NCBI GenBank assembly: GCA_002722955.1
Contig: PBMZ01000052.1
Span: 1 to 57,910, forward strand
Source: Planctomycetaceae bacterium
Lineage (GTDB): Bacteria > Planctomycetota > Planctomycetia > Planctomycetales > Planctomycetaceae
Direction: 5' to 3'
Length of the DNA stretch: 57,910 nt
Position 1 is the stretch's first letter, and each line of letters opens with the position of its first letter. The translations under genes and the position numbers were made by a program. Shown here in pieces: positions 36,731-44,578 of this stretch. The notes under the pieces were generated by a model, which was not told the DNA's origin, made no database searches, and saw nothing but the letters and a program-made list of their open reading frames with translations.

Positions 36731-37711
36731 CTATCGCAGAACGCGAATTGGAGCCGCGGAGAGACGTTTTCTCGTTGTTTGCAGCCAATGGCTAATGTTG
36801 ATCCGGTACGGTCCGTGAACGTCGTCAAAGCTGCCGAAACGATTCAGGTAGTCGGCTAACTTTCCAAGTTTCTTGTCGGCATCCAGCTCCAGCGGCGGTC
36901 CCACTTCAGGGCTTCGTCCCCAGACGATGAGAGAACCACCTTGCGTTGCCAATTCGAAGTGGATGTCTTCGGGTTTGATGTTGCGAGTCTTTCGGGTACC
37001 GATACGGATGGCTTCAAAGCCGAATTGCTGCCAGTAGGTCAGTGATGGTTCCGTTTCTGTCGCCTTTGCCGCTTCTTGCATCATGTAGGTTGCTAACTTA
37101 GCCGCGGTTTCGACGCGTATGTCGCCCCACTGAGTTCCGGTCGAGCCCTGAGGAGTAGATGTAATGTCTTGAATTAGCGGATAAAACTTCGTGTCAGCAA
37201 CGGCAAAGTCGTTAGCCGGCAGCAAGATTCCGTCTTCGTCGATCGGCAACACGCCATGTTTCACCTCGACCATCGCGACGGGTCGGCGATATGTCATCTC
37301 GACGACGATTCTTGCGGGTACTGATTTCTTGACGACGACATCGCCCTTCACCCAGGGGTGCAACGCAAACGCTTCTGCGATTTCACGGGTAACATCGGCG
37401 TCGAGGACACTAACTTCACTGGGCAAGTTGGTGTGTTCGATCACCTGTTCGACCAAATCCCGCGGCACCCAATGTGGTGGTTCATTCATCTCAATATTGG
37501 TGGTCGGTAGTAGGTATTCCGGCCGCTGTTCGAGGTCCGGTAGAAAACGACTGGCGTACGGCACCACTGATGTTGATAACAACATGATGCCTGCCAAGAA
37601 GAGGAAGACGGGCGAGAAGACTCGACTTGCAAGCCCATTGCGCAGAAGCTCAAGCCTGGATGGGGGCGCTTCCTTCTTCTTAGCCTTTTTCTTCTTCGCC
37701 TTCTTCGCCAT
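36731..37711 (-). CDS. FtsQ-like membrane protein
   Basis: The 326-residue protein has a very basic N-terminus (AKKAKKKKAKKKEA), one membrane helix (VFSPVFLFLAGIMLLSTSV, about 31-50), and a POTRA/FtsQ-like periplasmic part. The IAEAFALHPWVKGDVVVKK strand-helix and the VPARIVVEMTYRRPVAMVEV segment followed by LPIDEDGILLP are the FtsQ/DivIB pattern. FtsQ belongs to the divisome, yet planctomycetes lack FtsZ, so its role here is not clear. The ATG at 37711 directly precedes the basic tract. Its stop abuts that of the TolC-like gene. Confidence 0.7.
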   Translation of the reverse strand: MAKKAKKKKAKKKEAPPSRLELLRNGLASRVFSPVFLFLAGIMLLSTSVVPYASRFLPDLEQRPEYLLPTTNIEMNEPPHWVPRDLVEQVIEHTNLPSEVSVLDADVTREIAEAFALHPWVKGDVVVKKSVPARIVVEMTYRRPVAMVEVKHGVLPIDEDGILLPANDFAVADTKFYPLIQDITSTPQGSTGTQWGDIRVETAAKLATYMMQEAAKATETEPSLTYWQQFGFEAIRIGTRKTRNIKPEDIHFELATQGGSLIVWGRSPEVGPPLELDADKKLGKLADYLNRFGSFDDVHGPYRINISHWLQTTRKRLSAAPIRVLR

Positions 37712-37933
37712 GGTCTGAGCCTGATGCTGGTGTTCTCTAGTCGGAGCGAGCGCGCACAAGACGCCTTCTTAAGAGATCGGCAGGCGAAATCCCGAGAATG
37801 TCACCAAACCCGCAAGAATTGTTCAAGTCGACAGCGGTGGTTTGGGTTAGTCGTGATGTGACAATTGCTATTGCCAAGCAAATCACGCACCGATGTGACT
37901 GACGAGTTATAGCGGTCGTAGCGGCCAGAAAGA

Positions 37934-38314
37934 TTAGTTCCTGTGGAACTCGTGCCAACGCTGCCACGCATAAGTCCACTCCATCCACATTCGCATGAAT
38001 GACCACAGCATACGCATTTTCGAAAGTGCTTCGTTTGGCAGATTCGCCTGGTTGTCGACGGAGTCTTGTGTCGCTCTTGCCAAATCCCAGCGTGTTGAGA
38101 GTGTGCGGCCGATGCCATCAGCCGACAGATCAGGGTCGGAATCGTCGTCAACTAAATCTGCGGCTTCTGCCGTAACAAATAGCTCGAACAACTGCCCACG
38201 GTAGGGGTCAAGTTCTAACGGCAGCGTCTTCGACTCCGCGTCATTAAGCAAAGTTTCTATCTGATTGATGATATCAGTGGCGAGGTTGCTGGACACGGTG
38301 GCCTGATCTTGCAT
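37934..38314 (-). CDS. Conserved planctomycete hypothetical protein
   Basis: The 126-residue soluble protein has no domain I can name. Its end is rich in Trp, Met and Arg (MRMLWSFMRMWMEWTYAW), preceded by GRTLSTRWDLARATQDS, and the first half is acidic. It has no signal peptide, and a helical fold is likely. AAAGGA stands about seven bases before the ATG at 38314, which supports that start. A short uncharacterised gap separates it from the FtsQ-like gene. Confidence 0.75.
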   Translation of the reverse strand: MQDQATVSSNLATDIINQIETLLNDAESKTLPLELDPYRGQLFELFVTAEAADLVDDDSDPDLSADGIGRTLSTRWDLARATQDSVDNQANLPNEALSKMRMLWSFMRMWMEWTYAWQRWHEFHRN

Positions 38315-38460
38315 TTTAGTTCCTTTGGGATGTCAGCGAATCGGCCAACCAGTATAAGGACTTCGCGCCTGAGTTGGTACGGTATTAAAAACGTTTGGAG
38401 GAAAGACACTCGGTAGACGCTGCTGATTTCAACGATCTTGCGTACTGAGGACGCGTGCGC

Positions 38461-38507
38461 AAAGAAAAAGCCGCAAGCAATGGGACTCAGTCCTAGTGCT
38501 TGCGGCT
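38461..38507 (-). terminator. Rho-independent terminator for the 38611-39252 gene
   Basis: On the minus strand, AGCCGCAAGCA (38507-38497) pairs perfectly with TGCTTGCGGCT (38479-38469) around a 17-base loop, followed by TTTTTCTTT at 38468-38461. It lies just downstream of the YbjN-like gene. Confidence 0.85.
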
Positions 38508-38610
38508 CAGCTTGGGACTCCACCACAGAAACCAAGCTACTTACATCGGATGTTCAAGTACGGTTCCCGCGAACTGCTTGGGTGCGTGGAGCAACTTTGA
38601 TTCGTGTCAG

Positions 38611-39252
38611 CTAGTTTCGGTCTTCTGGATTGAATTTCGAATCGTTCACGGCAGAACGTGTCGCGTTTGCTGGGACAGTCTTGCCAGGAGCAGGTGCTTG
38701 GACTTGTTGAGTCGCAGGCACCCAGTTATCCGTCGACCAGTGAGGATAGGCCTCGACCACACTGCGTCCGAGGTCTTTCAACACACTTCGCAAAATAGCG
38801 GTGTTCAAGCCGCGATTCGGAACAACTCGTTCCATCACAAACCGACGATTGGTCGAGATGTAAGCGAAGAACTTGCCATGTCCAAGGCGATCATTGTCGG
38901 CGAGCAATCGAAGCAACGCGCTTCGCGGAACGGCAGCAGCCGATCGTGGCAACTCATCCAGCCAAGCCATGACCCAGACTGATTTTCCGTCTTTGCTAAG
39001 TACGGCCGTCATCGATAGGTCCCATTCATCAGCATTGTGACGTGCTTTGAATGAGAAGTCGAAACGTTGCTCGACTTTGTCGACCTTCAGCCCCATCGAC
39101 TCAAGTATTTCACCCAGTTGAGCTTCGGTCAACGAGCTGTATGTTGAGCCTGGCCCGTCAGCCGCGTTCAGCCAGACACTGCTAACTGCGACTGCAATCA
39201 GCGCCAAGGACAAGCAAAGTCCACCAACGATCCATCGACGGGTTGAGGTCAT
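38611..39252 (-). CDS. Exported YbjN/CesT-like hypothetical protein
   Basis: The 213-residue protein has a signal or anchor helix (WIVGGLCLSLALIAVAVSSVWL) and then a domain of about 120 residues. LTEAQLGEILESMGLKVDKV, FSFKARHNADEWDLSMTAVL and LLRLLADNDRLGHGKFFAY resemble the YbjN / type III chaperone-like fold. A short Pro- and Ala-rich tail ends the protein. AAGGA lies about nine bases before the ATG at 39252, so the GTG at 39258 is less likely. The NUDIX gene upstream ends 33 bases before it, so the two may be an operon. The function is unknown. Confidence 0.7.
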   Translation of the reverse strand: MTSTRRWIVGGLCLSLALIAVAVSSVWLNAADGPGSTYSSLTEAQLGEILESMGLKVDKVEQRFDFSFKARHNADEWDLSMTAVLSKDGKSVWVMAWLDELPRSAAAVPRSALLRLLADNDRLGHGKFFAYISTNRRFVMERVVPNRGLNTAILRSVLKDLGRSVVEAYPHWSTDNWVPATQQVQAPAPGKTVPANATRSAVNDSKFNPEDRN

Positions 39253-39285
39253 GTTCACATTCCTTTGCCGAACACCCTCAAGCGA

Positions 39286-39894
39286 TCAACTTGAGGAAAA
39301 AAGATGTTTGATACAGATTTGCGACCAGGTTTCGAACTGTTGGTGGTCCCGCACCAATTCTGTGACCTGGGTAAACCCTGCGTCTATCATCGACTTTTCC
39401 CGTGGTCGAACTTTGGGCGCTTCTAGCTCAAAAATGTGAACAACGCCTAAATGCACCTTTCCGACGTCGGTTTCATCGTCATTAATCATCCCGACGCAAG
39501 TCTGAGTGTACTCGGCTTCAAGGTGAATCTCCTCACTGATCTCTCGCCACATGCCCTCGTCGTAGGGCGAACCAGCGTCGCGATCCATCGTCGAGATATG
39601 CCCACCGATACCGATCGAGCGTTTCGCGTGCAGCCGAGCTTCACCTTGATCATTGCCTCGGGTGTAGGTGAAGATTTGGTCTTCGAAGCGAAAGATGCAG
39701 TACGGGATCAACTGCTTGAAGCTGGGGTCTTCTTCGACAGCGTCACGTGGTCGATAGCTGGTGTAAGCTGGATCGAGCAGCGTTCCAAGGTATTGCTCGG
39801 CGTCTTCGCTGAAGCCCTGAAAATGGCCGATGTCATGAAACAACGACGTGGGAACAACTAGGACATGCTCAACGGACTGACTGGTGGCGGTCAT
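39286..39894 (-). CDS. NUDIX-domain phosphoesterase (COG4112-like)
   Basis: The 202-residue protein has a N-terminal region (EHVLVVPTSLFHDIGHFQGF) and a NUDIX core. The Nudix box starts GIGGHISTMDRDAG and ends EGMWREISEEIHLE, so the metal-binding glutamates are present, with a longer gap than in classic boxes. I recall this arrangement as the predicted phosphoesterases of COG4112. The substrate is unknown. The ATG at 39894 begins the conserved part, while an upstream start at 39981 adds residues unlike the family. The YbjN-like gene follows 33 bases on. Confidence 0.82.
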   Translation of the reverse strand: MTATSQSVEHVLVVPTSLFHDIGHFQGFSEDAEQYLGTLLDPAYTSYRPRDAVEEDPSFKQLIPYCIFRFEDQIFTYTRGNDQGEARLHAKRSIGIGGHISTMDRDAGSPYDEGMWREISEEIHLEAEYTQTCVGMINDDETDVGKVHLGVVHIFELEAPKVRPREKSMIDAGFTQVTELVRDHQQFETWSQICIKHLFSSS

Positions 39895-40103
39895 GAGACG
39901 GTCTCCGTACCGGAAAGATGAGAAATACGTTGTCAGATCATCGCCACGTTGGTCCGAGGGACTCCGCATGAGCAATGACAACGTATTAAATGACAGATCC
40001 CACCGTGAAATACAAGAAATAGCGCTGCCTGGAAGCGCATTTTGGCCTTAATCCGTAGCGGAAGCCGCCAAGGCTTTCGGCACCCCTGTGCTTGCGCTAA
40101 ACG

Positions 40104-41468
40104 TCAGGCAATGACGTCATCTAGAACGCGCCCGTAAACGTCCGTTAAACGGAAGTCCCGACCGGCATATCGGTACGTGAGTTTCTTGTGGTCGAGCCCC
40201 AAGAGATACAACATCGTAGCGTGCAGATCGTGGAAGTGCGTCTTGTTCTCAACAGCAGCCACGCCGTGTGGATCCGTTGCACCGTATCGTTGGCCACCCT
40301 TAACGCCGCCACCAGCCATCCCCATCGAGAAGCCCGTGGCATTATGATCGCGGCCATCCGCTCTCTTGGCGTGAGGCGTCCGTCCAAACTCGCCGCCCCA
40401 CACGATCAATGTGTCGTCCAGCATGTCGCGAGCTTTCAAATCAGCCAACAAGCCGGCGATTGGTTTATCGATCGCCGTGCAATTGGCAGTAAGTCGAGCC
40501 TTCAAGCCGCCGTGTTGATCCCAGTTCGCGTGGCATAGTTCGATGTAGCGAACGCCAGCTTCGGCAAACTTTCGAGCCAGCAAGCATTGTCGGCCGAAGT
40601 TGTCGGTATTGCCTTGGCCGATACCGTATTGTTTTTGAGTCGCCTCGGTCTCGGTCGAGAGATCCATCAGTTGCGGCAATGCTGATTGCATGCGGAAGGC
40701 AAGCTCATAAGATTCAATAACACCTTCCAATTCTGTGTTGACTTGTTGTTCTTTCAGCAAGTCGCGATTCATCGCCTGAATCAAGTCGACCTGATCGCGT
40801 TGGATATCGCTCGAGAAACGATTGTTGACGATGTCCTTGACCTCAACGTTGGACAACGAACGACCCAATTGACCGATTCGTGTCCCTTGATAAACGGCTG
40901 GCAAGAACGCGCTGCCGTAGTTTTGAGCGCCGCCAACGCGCGGTTCGGGAGTGATGGTCACGAAACCGGGCAAGTCTTGATTTTCGGTACCGAGACCGTA
41001 AAGCGTCCACGCTCCAACAGACGGGCGAACGAAGCGGAAATCGCCGGTATGCATCTGAATATAAGACTGCGGGTGGTTCGGGATGTCAGCGTACATGCCG
41101 TTCAACAAGCACAGATCATCGGCGTGCTTCGACAGGTTGGGAAACAAATCCGAGATCGGCAGTCCACTTTCGCCGCGTTTCGGGAATTTCCACGGCGACT
41201 TCAGGTATGTGCGAGAACCGCTGTTGCTCTTCTTGCCATCGTCTTTGGCCAACTGCGGCTTGTAGTCAAACGTATCAACGTGCGACGGACCGCCACGCAT
41301 GCACAAGAAGATGACGCGTTTTGCTTTGGGCGTGAAATGCGGAGCCTTGGGAGACAGCGGATTTGCGTAATCGGCGGACGCCTCAGTACACATTCCGGCG
41401 AGTGCCGCATAGCCGAATCCGCAAGACGTCAGCTTCAACAAGTCGCGTCGTGAATATGGTGTCAACAT
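40104..41468 (-). CDS. DUF1501 protein (module c)
   Basis: The 454-residue protein has a Tat signal (SRRDLLKLTSCGFGYAALAG) and the DUF1501 core: CMRGGPSHVDTFDYKP, WGGEFGRTPHAK, GRDHNATGFSM, FHDLHATMLYLLGLDHKK. It is closest here to module a (shared YRYAGRDFRLTD near the end). GGAG stands 7 bases before the ATG at 41468. The start is 63 bases after the PSD1 gene of the same module, so the two form an operon. A GCCGCCAAGGC repeat lies 40 bases after the stop. Confidence 0.9.
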   Translation of the reverse strand: MLTPYSRRDLLKLTSCGFGYAALAGMCTEASADYANPLSPKAPHFTPKAKRVIFLCMRGGPSHVDTFDYKPQLAKDDGKKSNSGSRTYLKSPWKFPKRGESGLPISDLFPNLSKHADDLCLLNGMYADIPNHPQSYIQMHTGDFRFVRPSVGAWTLYGLGTENQDLPGFVTITPEPRVGGAQNYGSAFLPAVYQGTRIGQLGRSLSNVEVKDIVNNRFSSDIQRDQVDLIQAMNRDLLKEQQVNTELEGVIESYELAFRMQSALPQLMDLSTETEATQKQYGIGQGNTDNFGRQCLLARKFAEAGVRYIELCHANWDQHGGLKARLTANCTAIDKPIAGLLADLKARDMLDDTLIVWGGEFGRTPHAKRADGRDHNATGFSMGMAGGGVKGGQRYGATDPHGVAAVENKTHFHDLHATMLYLLGLDHKKLTYRYAGRDFRLTDVYGRVLDDVIA

Positions 41469-41531
41469 TTTCGTTCTCCCATGCGAGTACACATGAATTC
41501 TATGTACGGGACGCACTACGCGTAATCTGAT

Positions 41532-44060
41532 TTAATCCAAGTAACGAAACTCCGCACAGGCAAACAACGCTTGGCAAAGACCAGACCAAGTCGTTCGTTG
41601 CAGCTCTTCGTCGGAGAGATCGTTTGATAGTTTTTGATTGGTTTGAGCCAAGTACTTTTCGGCTCGAGCGATTTCATCAGCGGCGGCCGGGCGACTCAAG
41701 ATCAATTGATAGGCTTTGTTGATGCGATCGCCATCATCCATGTCCGCAATCGCTAGCAACTGCTTCGCTGCGTTGTTCGAACATTCGATAACAAACTCGT
41801 TGTTCAGCATGTAAAGGGCTTGAGCCGGCACGGTGGTCACATTGCGGCGACCTACCAGGATGCTGGGCTCAGCGAAGTCGAACACTTTCAATGCTTCGGG
41901 AACGGCATTCCGAACGATGCCAAGATACACGCTGCGGTGTTTATTCGGCTCGTTGAGTTGCTCGGCGGGAATGCCGCGCCCGATTCCTTGCGTGTCTCGG
42001 AATTTCGCCACCACAGAAGCTTTTGCTGGAGTTCGATCCAAGTCGCCGCTGGCCAGCAACATGGCATCTCGAAGGGATTCTGCCCCCAACCGACGCGGGT
42101 TCATTCGCCAGAGACTCTGGTTATCGGGATCAACCTCGAAGTTGTCAGCATCGAAGTTCGTGCTGAGTTGATACGTGCGTGTCAGCACTAAACGGCGAAT
42201 GAGTCGTTTGATCGACCAACCATCATCCATGAATTCAACAGCCAGCGTGTCGAGCAATTCTGGGTGGGTCGGCTTCGCCCCGGTTGCGCCAAAGTTGTCG
42301 ACCGTACGAACCAAGCCTTGTCCGAACAAGTGACTCCAAACACGGTTCACGATCACTCGTGATGTCAGCGGATTCTCACGACTGACGATCCAGTTGGCTA
42401 ATTCCAGGCGTCCACTTCCATCCGACGAAACCTTGGGGGCTTCCGCAGGACTCAGAATTGTAACGTAGCCGCGTTCGACCACATCGCCTTTGTTCGCGAC
42501 CTCGCCACGAATCAAGACGTTGCAATCCTTGGCTGAACCCTCGGCGACACCCATCGCTTGGTGCGGATTTGCTGGAACCGCAGATGGCTTCCGCTTCTTT
42601 GACTTCTTTCGCAATTGGACAAGTTGTCGCTGCACCTGAGCTAGTTCTTTTCTAGCTGCTGTTTTTTCGGCAGCCGTTGCGGGCTGCTTCTTGGTTTGCG
42701 TAGCGTTTTGCTTCTTGTTGTTCTTTGATTTCGCGGGCGACTTCGATTGAAGTACGGCTTTCAATACTTTCACTCGCTTTTGGAGGGCCGCCATCTTTTG
42801 GACGGTTTCTTTGTTTGGGTCGGTTGCTGGTATCGACGAATCTGCAGGCTTGCTCTTCTGCAACGATGTAAGTGCGATCAAGCCGCCTCGCTGCCGACTC
42901 TTGCCCCCGCCAGAACCGTAAAGCGTTTTCGTACTGCGAAAGATTCCGGCCACGGAGTAGTAATCCTGTGTCGGAATCGGATCGAATTTGTGATCGTGGC
43001 AGCGAGCACAACTGACAGTCAACGCCATCGTGGATCGAGTCGTAACATCGATTTGCTCGTCGACGATGTCCATCAAGAACACCTCGGAATTGCGCTCATT
43101 CAACAGCTTCGGCCCGATCGCCAAAAAGCCCGTCGCAATTTGAAGACTTTCGCGATGCTTCACGTCATCTGACGGCAACAAATCACCGGCGAGCTGCTCG
43201 CGGATGAACTGATCATAAGGCTTGTCTTCGTTCAAAGCCGAGATCACCCAATTGCGATATCGATAGGCAAATGGATAAAGATAGTTTCGCTCGCGACCAT
43301 TCGATTCGGCATATCGAGCAACATCCAGCCAGTGGCGTCCCCAATGTTCGCCGAAGTGTGGCGATTCGAGCAACTCGGCGACGAACGCCTTCAGGGCTGC
43401 ATCCCGATCATTCTTCGCGGCAGCTTCAAATGCTTCGATTTGAGCCAGCGTTGATGGCAAGCCGACCAGATCAAAATACAGTCGACGCAAAAGAGTCAAC
43501 GAATCAGAGTCCGCAACTGGCTTCAGCTTCTTTTCGTTCAAACCGTCCAGCACGAAGTTATCAATGCTGTCTCTCGCCCATTTCGAATCGCTCTTCGGAG
43601 CTGTTACCTTAGGCAATTGAAACGCCCAGAACTTCCGGCCTTCGACAAAATCGATCTCTCGTTTTAGCAGCGAAGACTTGCCATCACGAGGATCCGGAGC
43701 GCCGAGTTTAATCCAAGCCTCGAAATCGGCGATCACCGACTTCGGCAACATTTCGTCCGGCGGCATCTCGACGAATTCGTGCTTTAACACCTCGATAATC
43801 AGACTGCTGTCGATATCGTTGGGAACGACCGCAGCACCCGATTCGCCACCACGACGCATGCCAGCTCGCGTGTCGAGCAACAAACCGCCCTTAACTTGTT
43901 TCGACCGTTCCGAGTGACACTGATAGCACTTGCTGACCAAGACGGGACGAATTCGCTTCTCGAAAAACTCAAGTCCCTTAGGATCAACGTCCGCCGCGAG
44001 GGCATTACTCGTCAGAATGCTAAGCGCGAGTCCAAGCAGACGGAATCTGACCAAAGTCAT
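41532..44060 (-). CDS. PSCyt1-DUF1549-DUF1553 protein (PSD1, module c)
   Basis: The 842-residue exported protein has a signal peptide (LLGLALSILTSNALA) and a cytochrome domain with CYQCHS (Cys45, Cys48, His49). DUF1549 (YFDLVGLPSTLAQIE, HFGEHWGRHWLDVARYAESN) contains CARCHDHKFDP. A Lys/Gln-rich coiled coil (KSKNNKKQNATQTKKQ and on) follows, before DUF1553 (NPLTSRVIVNRVWSHLFGQG, RRNVTTVPAQALYMLNNEFV). GAGG lies about seven bases before the ATG at 44060, so that start is better than 44075. It leads its operon, with DUF1501 second, and is divergent from module d. Confidence 0.92.
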   Translation of the reverse strand: MTLVRFRLLGLALSILTSNALAADVDPKGLEFFEKRIRPVLVSKCYQCHSERSKQVKGGLLLDTRAGMRRGGESGAAVVPNDIDSSLIIEVLKHEFVEMPPDEMLPKSVIADFEAWIKLGAPDPRDGKSSLLKREIDFVEGRKFWAFQLPKVTAPKSDSKWARDSIDNFVLDGLNEKKLKPVADSDSLTLLRRLYFDLVGLPSTLAQIEAFEAAAKNDRDAALKAFVAELLESPHFGEHWGRHWLDVARYAESNGRERNYLYPFAYRYRNWVISALNEDKPYDQFIREQLAGDLLPSDDVKHRESLQIATGFLAIGPKLLNERNSEVFLMDIVDEQIDVTTRSTMALTVSCARCHDHKFDPIPTQDYYSVAGIFRSTKTLYGSGGGKSRQRGGLIALTSLQKSKPADSSIPATDPNKETVQKMAALQKRVKVLKAVLQSKSPAKSKNNKKQNATQTKKQPATAAEKTAARKELAQVQRQLVQLRKKSKKRKPSAVPANPHQAMGVAEGSAKDCNVLIRGEVANKGDVVERGYVTILSPAEAPKVSSDGSGRLELANWIVSRENPLTSRVIVNRVWSHLFGQGLVRTVDNFGATGAKPTHPELLDTLAVEFMDDGWSIKRLIRRLVLTRTYQLSTNFDADNFEVDPDNQSLWRMNPRRLGAESLRDAMLLASGDLDRTPAKASVVAKFRDTQGIGRGIPAEQLNEPNKHRSVYLGIVRNAVPEALKVFDFAEPSILVGRRNVTTVPAQALYMLNNEFVIECSNNAAKQLLAIADMDDGDRINKAYQLILSRPAAADEIARAEKYLAQTNQKLSNDLSDEELQRTTWSGLCQALFACAEFRYLD

Positions 44061-44578
44061 AAGAAACCTCACCATCAGTATTGGTTGTGGGTGACAAAAG
44101 ATAGAGTCACCAATGGGTAGTTTTATTTGTCGTCCATTCTCATTTCGACGAACGCGAAAACTTGGCAGCCAGTATAATTGCTAGCGCAAACTATTCCTAG
44201 AGAATGGGTTGCGCGTGTTGATGAGCCTGTCTTATAAGAGAGAACGATTGGCAATACTCATTCATGAGCGATACCAGTTCGCGGGCTCATCACTCGGAGA
44301 GTGATGGCTACTTTGGCAAGTCCCGTCCTCCGACGCGGCGACGATGGCGTTTCCGCGTCGGAGGGAGCACTAATCAGCGCTAAAAACGCTAATGAGAGCA
44401 AGAATTATCGTTTATTAGCGTCGATTAGCGTTCCCAAATACTGACCGCCCAGTGTCTCCACCTGTTGTCTTGCCCCAAACATGGCGACTCAGCAATTTCA
44501 CCTGCCACACGTTTCCGTGTCTCGAAGCAAAGTGTTACGATTCGGTTGTCGTGTCGGGAACCATATCGGGGTTGATCT
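44061..44578. other. 518-base divergent region between modules c and d
   Basis: This gap must hold the promoters of two PSD1 operons. It contains a partial copy of the asnS hairpin family (44287-44313, with AGTGATGGCTACTTT), a 12-bp palindrome CCTCCGACGCGG/CCGCGTCGGAGG at 44326-44337/44352-44363, and ATTAGCGT/ACGCTAAT repeats at 44385-44430. I see no gene. Confidence 0.6.
44326..44363. repeat. Palindrome, 12-bp arms (CCTCCGACGCGG)
   Basis: CCTCCGACGCGG (44326-44337) and CCGCGTCGGAGG (44352-44363) pair perfectly around 14 bases, in the divergent region upstream of two PSD1 genes. Confidence 0.75.

Noticed and set aside
40686..41453. A 255-codon plus-strand ORF opposite DUF1501 of module c
   Set aside because: Antisense shadow; the same kind of ORF appears opposite the other DUF1501 genes.
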